A stretch of DNA of 62,665 nucleotides from Saccoglossus kowalevskii. Lineage: Eukaryota; Hemichordata; Enteropneusta; Harrimaniidae. Positions 1-12,352 of the stretch are shown piece after piece; the first letter of the stretch is position 1; each line of letters begins with the position of its first letter. The stretch covers positions 556,052-618,716 of the forward strand of contig NW_003109079.1 in NCBI RefSeq assembly GCF_000003605.2, given 5' to 3'. The notes under the pieces are model-generated. The model was not told where the DNA came from. It saw nothing but the letters and a program-made list of their open reading frames with translations, and did no database searches. Made by a program: the position numbers and the translations under genes.

Positions 1-1005
1 CCATCTAAATCTCTCGTGGCACATGCACATTTTAACCTGGACTACTACAGAAGAAGGAAAAGTTGACAATGAAGGCGAGAGGGAAAATAGAAATTTGAAC
101 TGTATTGAAATATAACAATGAGATTTATCAACTGGGGTTAGAGGTATATAATGATAAATTTAGTATATATTTTTATGTAATATTCAAAATGCAATAAGTA
201 TGATGATATGTTATAACCTTTGACAGAAAATAAAAAATTATTTCATAGTGCACTTATTAAGTCAACAAAATGACTATATATATAAGGAAAGTGGTATTCT
301 GCAAAAATTAAAATTAATACACTTCTAAAAGAAATTAGATTTGATTCCAAACTAAAGGTAACACATATTACTTTCATGTAACATAATTTGTTCGTATTCA
401 GATTAAATATAGCCGACTGCTGGCCATTTTTTTTGCTGAAAGTACATACAATTCTCATATAAATAGAAATAGAAATAGAATGTTTTTTGATTCGGTATTA
501 CTTGAGTACTTACTTTTAACACCATCTAAGTACATTTTGTTCTGTCAATGCTTAACAAAACTAAAGGGGCTTTGTCTTCATGGCTATTATTTGCACAATC
601 TCAAAAATCTGAAAATATTAATAAATTACCATAATATTATGAATTCCCACTAATTTTGAAAAAGTGATTAAAAATTCTGAGTTCTTGGTACTGTGCAATA
701 TTGATACACACATGGGACTATATGCTCTTTCACTAATAGATGGTAAATGGCTAATTTATAAATGGAATGCTACACAAAATATGACAATCTGAAGAATTTT
801 GATGAAATATGAATGGCAGTATGTATGTATATTTTTAAAAAATGTATATTTATTAAATATTTTTTTAATATTTTTGTTTGTTATTGCATACTCACTGAAT
901 TCAATCTCCAATTTTGGACCAAATGGACAAAATGTGACATTACTTCTAATTTTTTATCAAATCTTTTGAAATGTTCACCTTCAGTTGATTTTGGTGCTCA
1001 AAGGA

Positions 1006-1081
1006 TTCTATTCTATTCTATTCTATTCTATTCTATTCTATTCTATTCTATTCTATTCTATTCTATTCTATTCTATTCTAT
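1006..1081. repeat. (TTCTA)n microsatellite
   Basis: About fifteen uninterrupted copies of the pentanucleotide. A small open frame through it (FYSIL repeats) is an artefact of the repeat. The same motif recurs beside exon 11. Confidence 0.97.
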
Positions 1082-3106
1082 AACATTTTGGCACTAAAAT
1101 TTATTGTATCCTGAGGGTTAAAATGCAAAATCAAGAAGAAAAAAAAATTTCTTTGATATCCACAAATTAATATTGATTAAATAAATATAAGATACTAATA
1201 TACTAAACCTAAGTTTAGCAATGCCAGTTGATTGGAAACATCCTGAGGGAACACCAATATTTTAAATATTGTACAGTTTTAAAGTACTATATTTAATATG
1301 TAAATTTTTACAAGTAAAATACACTCAGCTGACCTTCGCACATGGCTCTTGCTAAAAGCCACTCTAAAACTAAAAGGACGAGTTAAAGTATGCTTTAATT
1401 GTTCCCAGACAATCTGTTACATTATCAGCTGTTTAAATATAGAATTAGAACAAAAAATATTTATTTTTTTATTTAATTGTTTTATTTCCTGACAAAAAAT
1501 TTTCTTGATGAAATCCAGTTTTTGTTACTATAAATATTACCAAAGACTAATAAGAAGGATTTTGTTGTCCAATTCCCAAGACAGCATTTCTAAATGTAAT
1601 TACACTGTTTGTCAAATTATTTTCTGTCTCAGGGACTCTGAAGACATCAGCATGACAGAATACAGCCTCTCTGACCATACGGGTATTAGTTTAAGACATA
1701 TCCGTAAATCCTGTGACCTTACCTACTACTCTGCTTTTAAGATGAGATTACATTCACTACCATTCAGGTGCTCTGTGTTCACAAATTAAATCACTTTTTT
1801 TTTTTTTGCTGAAATGTCATTTTGTTTTTGACCTCCTCGCCACCACCTACGCCTACCGTTCATAATATTAGTGGCACCCCTATACACATTAGAACTTTAC
1901 ACAAGAACTACACTACAAAGAAGACGATAAAACAGACACTGAAATCCTTATCTTGAAATTTGTTTATTCATTCATTGTCATTTTTCATAGAGTTTCGCCA
2001 ACAGTACATGACTAGTATCGCTTGACAGACCCATCAATAAATGGTACGGGAAGAATCGTTATATAGTGCAATCCACAGGGGCAAAGCTAGGAATAGTTCT
2101 AAATTTATTCTCCAGACACAGCTTAAACTGATTGGGACACAACTTTACTCAGTTTAAAGCTTCAGACTAAAAATAACTGAAGTACATTTACGAGTATACA
2201 AAATTCAAACTCACTTCCTCTAAACAGTAAATTGTGAATGAATTCATAGTTGCCATGGATACAAGTATCACCTTGGTGACAGTGACACATAATGAGTATA
2301 TAAATAGAGTCCTTGTTTCTTAGCTTTCTTTCCATCTGAGCATGCTGTAATCACAAAAATTGCTGAACCAACATGGTTTGCAATGGAGATTAACAATATA
2401 TAGACAATTACTCATGCATATTAATTAACTTATTTACATATCACGTGATACAATGTAACAACATTAGATTTTTTTAAATTTAAACAAAGAGGGAATTCCA
2501 TTTCATTATGTTTTGCTTCAGTTGTTTATAATAAGATAATTGAAGGGTGTTCCTAAGGATGCCAAAAAATCGTGTTCACACACAGTTATTAAAGCACAGG
2601 GGAAGAGGTCAAAAACATTAGCTCATACTAAAGAAAAAATGTGCGAATGTGTATCACAGACTAAAAACTGGACAAGCTAGATGGCTAGTTCAAATCAAGC
2701 CTTTCTGAGTATGTCTACTGTCTACAAAATACCACTGTATACAATTTCCTTTTGAAAGATTTACTATTATATTCACAACGATTCATTTTAGTGTGTTGTT
2801 TTCAACATCAACATCAGTACATCAAGAAACTTTGTTTTCAAGAAAAAACTTAACTAAAGATTAAGCTAGATACTGAGATACTTCTCATTTTACTGTGACT
2901 TGCACTTCCTGCATTTGCAAGGTTATTGTCTTATATTCGTGGAGCAAAAAAACACACTTCCAGATTTACTGTATTGAAAAACTTAAAAAGTCAAAATTTG
3001 GCATTATTTTGTTATTACTAACTGTAGAGCCCTCCACCTTTTGTTCTAATCAATATGTAGATGTATTAGTTTTAATCTTAGTCAGCACTAAGATCCTGTA
3101 CATAAC

Positions 3107-3318
3107 TACTGTGGAATACTTTATTTTCACTGGAATTAATTTTCGCTGAAAAGGCTTTTTGGGTGTTTTGTATGGAATTTATTTTCACTGATTTTTGATG
3201 AGTTTAATGTGAAATATAGGAAAAAAAGTCTATTCGCTGGATTTTATTTTCACGGAATCATCGCTTCAGCGAAAATAGCAAAAATAAATTCCAAGCGAAA
3301 ATAAAGTATTCTACAGTA
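3107..3318 (+). mobile_element. Family A palindromic MITE-like element, copy 1
   Basis: The left end is TACTGTGGAATACTTTATTT and the right end is its near inverse, ending GTATTCTACAGTA. Internal blocks of TTTTCGCTG / CAGCGAAAA extend the inverted repeat, and the element is about 212 bp. It has no coding capacity. Every copy sits between TA dinucleotides, as expected for Tc1/mariner-type target duplication. Confidence 0.85.
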
Positions 3319-4015
3319 TTACCAGGATACTGTCTAAACATTTTGCAATTTTGGTTCACAACATCACTCTCCTATTCTTCTATTTGTCACTAAGAAAAAA
3401 AGGTTCTAATTTTGTTCTGCTAAATCTAAACAGTCTGGTACTGGTTTTACTATATGGGATTGAATAGTGAATATACTCTTGACTCCAGGGATAGGTTTAC
3501 TCATTAATACATTCATAGAATAAACAACAGGTCACATCCTGTCAGAGCACTTCTAAATCATCCTTCTATCTAATATATCTCATACAGAAGTGTCCTCGTA
3601 AATACAGAGAAAACTCATCTGGCAAGCTTTAAATTAAACATTTAAACAGTTGAACACGACTCATATGTGTGTGTTTACTCCTATAGTGTTTCAGGCAAAT
3701 ATTAATTTTACTAATAATTAATGGCTAATATTAAAAAATGGCACATTGTATGTGTTATCTGTAAATATATTGTGGTAGAATTTTGGTGTTTTTTAAGATT
3801 AAGTATTACCTCATAAAGCATTATTGCTTATTATTACCATATGCAACAATACACATTATTATTATTATTTAACATAATTACTACAGTATTGCACCAAATT
3901 TATGTTAATTATGATTGACATAGTAATTTACCAGTCCTTATTTAAACTTGTTCATTGAATACTGTTGTGTAAAACTTTTATTTATGACATATGTATGAAT
4001 ATTAATAATGAGTGT

Positions 4016-4311
4016 TGATTGGTTAGAAAGTTATAATTTATGCAAAACATTTGCAAAGTTGAAAAATGGAGCATAATGATTGGCTATGTCTTAAATTAAA
4101 CAAACCTCATGCAAATTACAAATACTAGCACACTTTGTCCTTCTAAATAATTGACTTAATCTTAGTAAATAGATGCATACTGATTGGCTTAGACATCATA
4201 AATTATGCAAATTACAAATACTAGCAATCTGATTGGCTTAGTCTTCATAAATTATGCAAAATTACAAATAGTTGCCTACTGATTGGCTCAGTCCTCACAC
4301 ATTATGCAAAT
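4016..4311. repeat. Diverged tandem array carrying TGATTGGC and ATGCAAAT motifs
   Basis: TGATTGG(C) occurs at 4016, 4078, 4181, 4230 and 4280. Downstream of each is a TATGCAAA(T/A) or CATGCAAAT octamer-like motif, then an ATTACAAATA block in several units. The last three units are spaced 49 and 50 bp. TGATTGGC is the reverse of the CCAAT-box core GCCAATCA, and ATGCAAAT is the POU-domain octamer. It may be a decayed minisatellite or a regulatory array. Confidence 0.7.
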
Positions 4312-5953
4312 CACATGCAACAGTAGCAATGGTAATGGTAATGTGCTTTATGTTCTCATAGCCTTCATGCCAGTTTGTGCATTGTAAAACTTTAAGTTGT
4401 GATTTCACAAATTGTATTGGTCAGTATTCAAGGCATGTTGCAATGTGCGTATGGTTTTATGGCCTATCTAATGATGAAATTATTACGTGGTCACTAGTGT
4501 GACGAGAGGTCGCAATGCCAATTACGTAGATAATGATAAAGTGCACAATGGTCATATTAAAATACAACAGTCAATGATTTAGCTTACTGGTCAATATTAT
4601 GCCATCATAATAATAAATAATATTTTATTGCTAGGTAATAAAATTACCTTATCAGGCAAAACAGGGTCATCTGATTAAAGACCTTTTTTTAAATAGTCAC
4701 AGTGCTGCACAGTGTACAATTATAGTTCGTGTGAGCTAAGTATTCATTTTACAAGTAGTGACATGATAGGCTGCAAAATTGGTGGCAGTTTAATATGAAT
4801 TGGATTGAATATAGTGAAAAATATAAATTTCTGAATGGCATTTTTAGTACAGTATGTAGGCTTCTTTTGAATCTGAGAAGTTTTTGTAGCTGGGAATTAT
4901 GAGAACCAGATATCTTAAACAGAATACTCAGATTAATTCATTATTTTCACATTTATGTGTGAGAGCAGTTTCAAAAATACTTCATTCAGTAAGACGAGTT
5001 GATGGATGAAAATATTATCTAGGCTCCGATCTGTTCAGAGCAAACGAGAAAAACAATGTGTATGAGAGTTTCAAGTAAATTAGAAGACAGACAGCGCACA
5101 ATAAAGAGTAGTAGTATTTTATGTACAAAAGATGCACCAGCCTATTAGGGTTATTTATGTGAACACTGAGAAAGATTAACCTTTTTACGGCTGTGATCAC
5201 CTTTGGCTTTAATGTTTTTTTTTTCTTATCCATGTTTTTCATCTGTTAACTTCAGTTAGCATGTAGGATTACAATTTTTTTTCTCATTCTTGCAAAAATA
5301 ATAGGTTTAGGTTTAAAGTTCATTAATTTTTCTCAATTTCTTCTGAATAATCTGTTTTAATATTATAAAAAATATGTTTTTTAATTATCAATATATGTAA
5401 TGTTGTAAAGCAGTGCATAATAGGAGATCAGAAAATAATATTGGTATAATCGCGAATTTCTTATTTTGAGAAAGAAAATAAAATAGCATCCTGAAATAAA
5501 CACACAGGAGTTCAGTTTCATTATGATTATTTCCATTACATTACTTTATTCATACCAAACCAACCTTGAATCCGGAATCAGATTGTACATTTAAAAAAAA
5601 AAAAAAACTGTCTAACTGTACAGTGTATGTGGATGATTCGGCTTGTCATCGCCATCATTTCTTTGCAGGTTTGGAGCACTGAAACGAGAAGCAAACTAAC
5701 CGTACAATTGTAAACTATAATGTCATATTCATGCTACTTTAACATCAACAAACCAAAACTGAAAACACTTACATTACACTGCTCTCCTCTTCCGCGTATT
5801 GCAAATTTTCTTTGCTTTGTTTAACACAATTGATGTTTTAAAAGGCAACATTTTTTTTGTCAGTTTTGATTAAAATGAAAGTGTTGAATGCATGATAGTG
5901 TGGAAATAAAATGCTGTAGATAAACAAATCAATATTCTAAAATATAACTTGAT

Positions 5954-6148
5954 TACTGTAAAATACTTTATTTTAGCTGGAATTAATTTTCGCTGAATAG
6001 ACTTTTTGGACGTTTTGTATGAAATTAGTTTTCACTGATTTTTGATGAGTTGAATGTAAAATATAGGGAAAAAGGTATATTCGCTGGATTTTATTTTCAC
6101 TGAATCATTCCTTCAGCAAAAATAACAAAAATAAAGTATTCTACAGTA
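5954..6148 (+). mobile_element. Family A palindromic MITE-like element, copy 2
   Basis: The ends are TACTGTAAAATACTTTATTT and GTATTCTACAGTA. The internal order (GACTTTTTGG...CACTGATTTTTGATGAG) is the same as copy 1, so the orientation is the same. It is about 195 bp and non-coding. Confidence 0.85.
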
Positions 6149-7163
6149 CTACAATATTGTTCAGAATACATCGACTGAAATAAACAGTGTTTTCGTAACT
6201 TTTATACAAACATGTCTAGTGCTGTATAACCAATATTTTGTTAAAACTGTTTCTTTTTAAATTCGTATTTTTTCTATCATGTGCTGGACTTTAATCATCA
6301 GTATTTGGCTTCAAGAGATTACCAATTTGTAATCTGGGACAGAACCTGGAGGAATTTGTTATTTTACAAATACTTTTTCACATGTATGTTTTTTATTCAT
6401 ATTTTTTTCCAATTCCTTTTGCTATATGCAGTCATGGTTTGTTTGTTTTTTCTGTCCTCAACACTTTTTTTTATATTACCAAATTTCTCCAATCCCCACT
6501 CTCTTGACAGTTTTCAAATGGGGAGAACTGGGCTAAGTTGTGCTTTCGTTGCTTTCATTCTATAATTCAAGGCATCCATCAGAACATGCTGCTTTTTTTT
6601 TATCTATGAACGTACAGTAGCATAGCTACGTTTTTATACCACATTTGGTAATTTTCCTCGACTCATAATTATAAATTTGTTTATTACAGCACTTTACAGA
6701 AATATGAATGTACACAACATCAACACTGATGGAGTCAAACCAGCCAGCTATAAGAAAAATATTGAATTACAAGTACACCATAAGTAATATTTTCATAAAT
6801 ACGTAAGGGCAAAGTTTGTTAGGGTGAGCGTAATTGAGTCAGACACTGGATAGAGTTGTTTCTCTGGGACCACTACCTTTGTAATCTTGTTTAACCTGCA
6901 AATCTTTTAATACAGAATTATAGAATCTCTTCATCTTCATTTTCCCCAGTGGACTGTGCACCAATGGAAAGCATATAGAATATACCCCTCAGAAAACAGT
7001 TTGCCAGAGGTATTAATTATTATGTTTGATTTTGTGAAAGAATTTTCATGAATTTTGAAAATGAAGGAAAAATCATAACATTAATATCACTATTTAGACT
7101 ATCACTGTTTAGACTGGAAGAACTTCATAATGACAGTCACGCAATTATATTTTGGAGTTCCTT

Positions 7164-7375
7164 GACCTTTTCACCTCTTTTCATCACAAATTCCTGTTTA
7201 TAGTCTGCGCTTTTCTTTGGAAGATTGGAACAAAAATAGCCAGAGAAAAAACTGGAAATTTACTCAAATTTTGTATGTTGGCTCCAAAATTAGGGTTCAT
7301 TTCCAGAGATATTGAAAAATATAAAAACAAATTGCAGAAAAATGTGGGCGGGAAAGTCTGGTGGTGAAAAGTTTT
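7164..7375 (+). mobile_element. Family B inverted-repeat element, copy 1
   Basis: It starts with CCTTTTCAC and ends with GTGGTGAAAAG. Internally it shares long matches (e.g. TCCTGTTTATAGTCTGC and ATTTACTCAAATTTTGT) with the reverse complement of 30463-30680. It is about 210 bp and non-coding, and the 71-residue open frame inside it is not a gene. Confidence 0.75.
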
Positions 7376-7470
7376 AATAAACCAAACAAATTGGGAACAT
7401 TTCTAGCTGCAGAAACAGTTAAGTTTTTGTAACACTCATCAGTAAAAAAAAAAAAACAAAAAAAAAAAAA

Positions 7471-7508
7471 CGCTATCTGATAGCATTTGAATCCATATCT
7501 GATAGCGT
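7471..7508. repeat. Imperfect inverted repeat after a poly-A tract
   Basis: CGCTATCTGAT at the left and ATCTGATAGCG at the right form 11 bp arms with one mismatch around a short loop, directly after an A-rich tract interrupted by a single C. No function is assigned. Confidence 0.6.
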
Positions 7509-10500
7509 ACCCAATTCTCGTATTTTGATAAAATAGCATAATTTACATGCGACCACATACTAGATTACAACGTATAATAATAAGGTCATTACAAGAATAC
7601 CACAATGTGCTTTCAGACTGTAAGCGAGGCCCTCGTGAACTGTACTTGCATGGTACTTGACATATAGCCATTACACTGTCTTTGTGCGACTCTGTGTGTG
7701 CTATACTCAAAAGAACCTCATTATACAATGAAACACCACCTAAATTTAGTAAATATATGCTGTCAAACTTTTAAAAATATGTCTAAAATTCATTTAATTT
7801 TAACTGCCTAATGAAATCAGTTTTAATCTTAAATCGTGAAGCTTAAATTTCTTTTGCCATTTTATTTAAGCACATTTTGTAACTACTAAGTTTTAGGCTA
7901 CCCCTGAAATATCAATGGTCAGACCCTAAGTAGATAGGAACTAAAATGTATATTCAAGTGTCCACGCTGGAAGAGCTGTTAACTTTGAGCTTTTTTCATC
8001 TACCCCTGATGTTGGCTTGTCCCTTAAAGGTTTGAAAATATTATTGAGGGAACCCTAGCTGCGACCCCATCCTGTATTTATAATTTTTCCTATTTCAGTA
8101 TCAATGGTGTGACCTCTTTTTGGATGGTGTAAAAGTTTTTCCCCTTCCCCTTGTGTCAAAAATTTAAATCTCAAAAAACAAGTTGGGTCATTCTGTTGAC
8201 TGCTGGGGAGAGGTTGTATGTGGTGATATCTGAATTCAAAAATTACCCCCCCCCCCTTCCCCCTTCACATTTTTTTGTTTATTAAATGTGATTTTTTTGA
8301 CCAAATTCCTAACCTTTTCAATGTATAATCTTGAGTCCCTGCCACTTCATACTGTCTAAGTGGGCACTCTCCTCCCCTCATAATAATCATTGTTCTATCC
8401 CTCAAAAGTAAATGAATACATAAACTGTCATCAGTTCGCAAAGTAAGAAATGAGCATTTATCCAAAAACGAATCTTACATAATAAATAAAATTTGTACTA
8501 ATATTTGATGTCATTATTATTGATGGCAACTGTTTTGCATGGCTGGTTTTCATCTTTTGGGAGGCACATAAAATAAAGTATGTATTTTCTCTTCTCATCA
8601 AGTATACTTTATTTGCAACTATCATAACATTTTTATTTGTGCTGTTTTGTTAAACGATTATATTATTGTTGATAATAATTCTAATATTATAAAAACATTT
8701 CAAACAATTGATATTTAGTTTAAAGCGTTTTCACGTCACACCACATAGTGTTTCATGTGAGTCCCATGCAACATATTCATTGCATGTAAAATACCGGTAC
8801 ATTTTTTTTTGCAGAATTTGAATGCAGAATGTACTACAATGTAGCTCAACGACAGTTTCAAGTTATTGCTGTAATATTATGAACCTCTTAATATTTATTC
8901 CTTTCATTCATTTTCATTAAGATGTCTGTACATTTGTCTTTTTTGCTTAAAGTTGTGCTTTTCAGTTAATAAAAATACCTCAACAAAAGCATAAGGTAAT
9001 GTTGTGTGTTCTTGCCCTGCTTAAAGAGCTACAGTCATCTCTCAGCGCAGTATATGTTCGAATATCATGTAAACAAACAAGAAAGCATTTTAAATGTGCT
9101 GCATACATCGCTATGGATCCCATATCGAACATGACGCAGTGCGATGACTGAAACGCTTAAACATCTAACAAACGATTAGTGTTTTTCCTGATCTCCAATA
9201 GCTCAGTGGTAGTATGGCTGAACACCAACAAAGGGTCAACAACTCTGAGTGAGTGTGCCAAAGACTCAATAGGGGGGACAAAACCACTAGCTTGCATTAA
9301 ATGAATGTGACTTTGGGAAAATCTCTTGTCTGCAGGTGCAGGCTTAGCACATTTGATAAAGATGGCCATCTCAATTACTGGTAATGTTTTTGTATTTTAA
9401 CACACTAGATTCACTATATTCACAAAATGTATGTTTTGTACAAAATCAGTGCTCTGGCTTTGCTACATAGTTGCATTATTTCCCCAGTAATATCAACTAC
9501 TGGTTCACAGTTTGTAACCATTTCTATTGTCATGGTTTTGTTTGCTGTTGTTTTTACGCTTAATAGCACTTTCACTCTGGGAGCCTTCTGTGGGTCCATT
9601 CCTTATAAGCATGAATGGTTGTGTTAAAAAGTAAGTTAGCTGACAATTATTATGACAAATTGTAAAACTTGAGAAAAAAATAACATTTTCACACAATTCA
9701 CACACAGAGCTAACTAAAAATATATAACATGTGGGTGTTCAAATGCCATCTTCACTGTCAAATACAGGTTTGAATATAAGCGCCCATGAACCTGGGTCTT
9801 GGTTGGTGCTCCCTATAGGATTAATAGGTTTATGTTTAGGGCACTGAAAATAAATAATCTTAATTTTTAGTTTTTGGGAAGTAAATGGAAAAAATAATTT
9901 TGTGTGAGAAATGAGTGTACTTAGATAGCTACAGAAAAAAATACTATTTAAATCCTAGACTTTGTTAGCGTAATACACATATACACATATAAATACACAT
10001 ATTGATATTGAAAATAATAATTTCAAATAGCAATAAGTACATCTGTATGCCTTGATGGGAGAGATTCACTGAATATTCCTTGTTAAATGTGATTCATAAG
10101 TGTCTGAAAAATGGAACTGTGCATAAACTGGCACTGTGAATGTAATACCATGTGCGATATAAATTGGATTGACAGACAAAACAGCTCTATATAAAAATTT
10201 CACAACATATTAGACATACCTTATGTACACAAATTATCATGCTAATACTCGTTATGCTTTTCAGGAAATAATTCAAAATTTTTATTTTTAGCAGATTTGA
10301 CAAATTTGAAATTATTCACACCTCAAATCCTGGTAGAATTAAAATCATGGTGGCGCTCTGAGTAAGAATTTGTTCCCTGATTTTCTATTAGTGACTGGTT
10401 TGATGCAATTAGCAGAAACGCTTTCTACTTTCCAAGATACAACAGTATTTTCAAGAGGGCTTCCTTAAAACTTAAGAGCTTGGGCTTATTTTGCATTCCT

Positions 10501-12305
10501 TCTTATTTGAGAGCTGAACAATTTGTGCAAATGCTTGAGAAAACAAAAATTTAAACAGAAAGAAAGAAAAAAGACAATATTACACCAGCTTGAAATAACA
10601 CCCTACTTTGACTGAGTGCATTCACTATTACTTGAAATCTCGTTTCTAAGATTCAAATGCATAATGTTTTTTCGTTTTAAATTGTTTTATTTTTCCCAGT
10701 AGATTGAGTCGTATTTCACATTTTCTTTGGTTAACATTAAAACTGTAAAAGCAAGCCACAGTGTTAACTAGTTTATGTAGCGGCAATCTCATGTAAACTT
10801 TGATTTATTCTTCAGTTAAAGCATCTATTGCTTTCATTTCAACGACAAATGACCAAACCTCCCTGTTGTTGCAGATTACATCCAGGGTAGTTATGGTAAC
10901 CATCTTCCCATTTCAGTCCAAATGACAGCTATAAGCAGGAATCAACACATAAATTAAAAACAGTTGGTTGAGCCATCCATGATCAGGCTTCTGAGGTTGG
11001 AAACCTCCTAAAAAAACATTTATTAAATAAATGTCATTAAATGTATTGTTTTAATTCTAATAGACAAGGATTATCAAAAACAACTGCTTTCCAGAACTGT
11101 ACAAAAATACTTGTCATACCACACTAACCATAACTTAATTAAATTCATGAGTCACAAATACTAAATGCAATTTCCAAGATTCTTTTTAATTGCTGATAAA
11201 AATAACCAAAAAAAACAAACCAAAAATAACATCAGTTCAACTATACAATGTATTTTTTTCATTCTACGTCACCATGCAAAATCATACAGTGATACCACCG
11301 ATGACAAGTATAACACTGAATTGTATGGTTAAAGCCACAACTTTGTTTAATGTTGTGATATTCCTCATGGCAGAATACAATAAAAAGGGATTAAATACTG
11401 CATATTTCCATTTTAAAATTGGTATTTAAAATTATTTCCAAAATATGTTAACACTTATATATGTTTGATTGTTTTGGTATTGGGTGACTTGATAAAGTTG
11501 TCATTAATTTTTGTTCGAAGAAAATAATTTTAAAAATCATATAATTAAATATAAAGTTAATTTTGTTCTGGATAAATGTTACTGGGTCACTCACTCTTAG
11601 TGTTTCATTTTCTTGATTGACTAACAAATGTTCAACTAGTTATTTGTTGATGAAAATGTTGTGAATTATATGTAATATCTTGTTTAATGAATGAGAAAGG
11701 GTTAGGGGAATATAAAATTCATCGGCACATACTTGGTACGCATTGACAATATAAAGGTTACTGCAGGTTGGATAACTCTCCAGACTTCCGTTGATGTAAA
11801 ACAAATATGTCAGTTGTGTAACCTCCATTGTTCTAGGGATGCCGAGTTGTTGTGTTTGGTTTACCATTGTGGCTGCCCTCATCTGACCTCTGAACCATGC
11901 GTATGGTAGTATGTAATACTATTGAATCAACGGATGCCGAATTGTGTCATGTCGTATATTTCATACTTGATCCATTCCAGCAACAAATGGGACTGAACTT
12001 TCTGTGTCTGTTAACAAAACTCACTGGAGAACAACAGCGTGGTTATAATCACACGATTAAACCGCTCATACACCAACGGGACTCCATTATAGGCAGTTGA
12101 AGTTTTTGTGCCGTGTTTTTCTTCATGTGATGTGGGGCCTTACTCCAAGGCGCAAGCGCACCACCCATAGACATGGAGTTGCTTACAGGGGGTTGCATCG
12201 ATTGGTCTATGTCAGGGTTCTAGCTTGCTGATATCGTTTCATGTCTACAGGGTTGGAAATCAATGGAAGTTTTCTTTAAGCACCTTACTTATATAACAAG
12301 CCGCC

Positions 12306-12352
12306 ATGATGGATCAGAGGCCAATCAGTGCAAAGGCTGTTGATCATGAAAT
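12306..12352 (+). CDS. NPAS3: Proposed coding exon 1 (start codon)
   Basis: The ATG at 12306 lies in a strong initiation context (gccgccATGATGG) and is followed by a second ATG. Sixteen codons begin here ([15 protein letters not shown] plus two bases), ending at an excellent donor, AT|GTAAGT, at 12353. The phase left over (2 nt) is exactly what the bHLH exon needs, since its first base completes ATC (Ile). An in-frame TAA at 12294-12296 makes this the first possible Met in this exon. The peptide itself is not recognisable, and family N-termini vary widely. A different, distant first exon is possible. Confidence 0.55.

Larger units (their letters stand above)
1..12305. other. Upstream non-coding DNA
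   Basis: I recognise no protein-coding gene here on either strand. All open frames are short, AT-driven and without known motifs. The stretch holds the repeats listed separately at 1006, 3107, 4016, 5954, 7164 and 7471. Between 11880 and 12305, next to the proposed first exon, composition is more balanced and fewer homopolymers occur, so the promoter or 5' UTR may lie there. No TATA box at a sensible distance from the ATG could be identified. Confidence 0.6.

Noticed and set aside
11897-12100. 67 aa open frame just upstream of exon 1
   Set aside because: No recognisable motif and no fitting splice donor. Its position next to the first exon is more simply explained as promoter or 5' UTR DNA.
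12287-12296. TATATAA-like sequence as a TATA box
   Set aside because: It is only about 10-15 bp from the proposed ATG, too close to set a start site upstream of that ATG.
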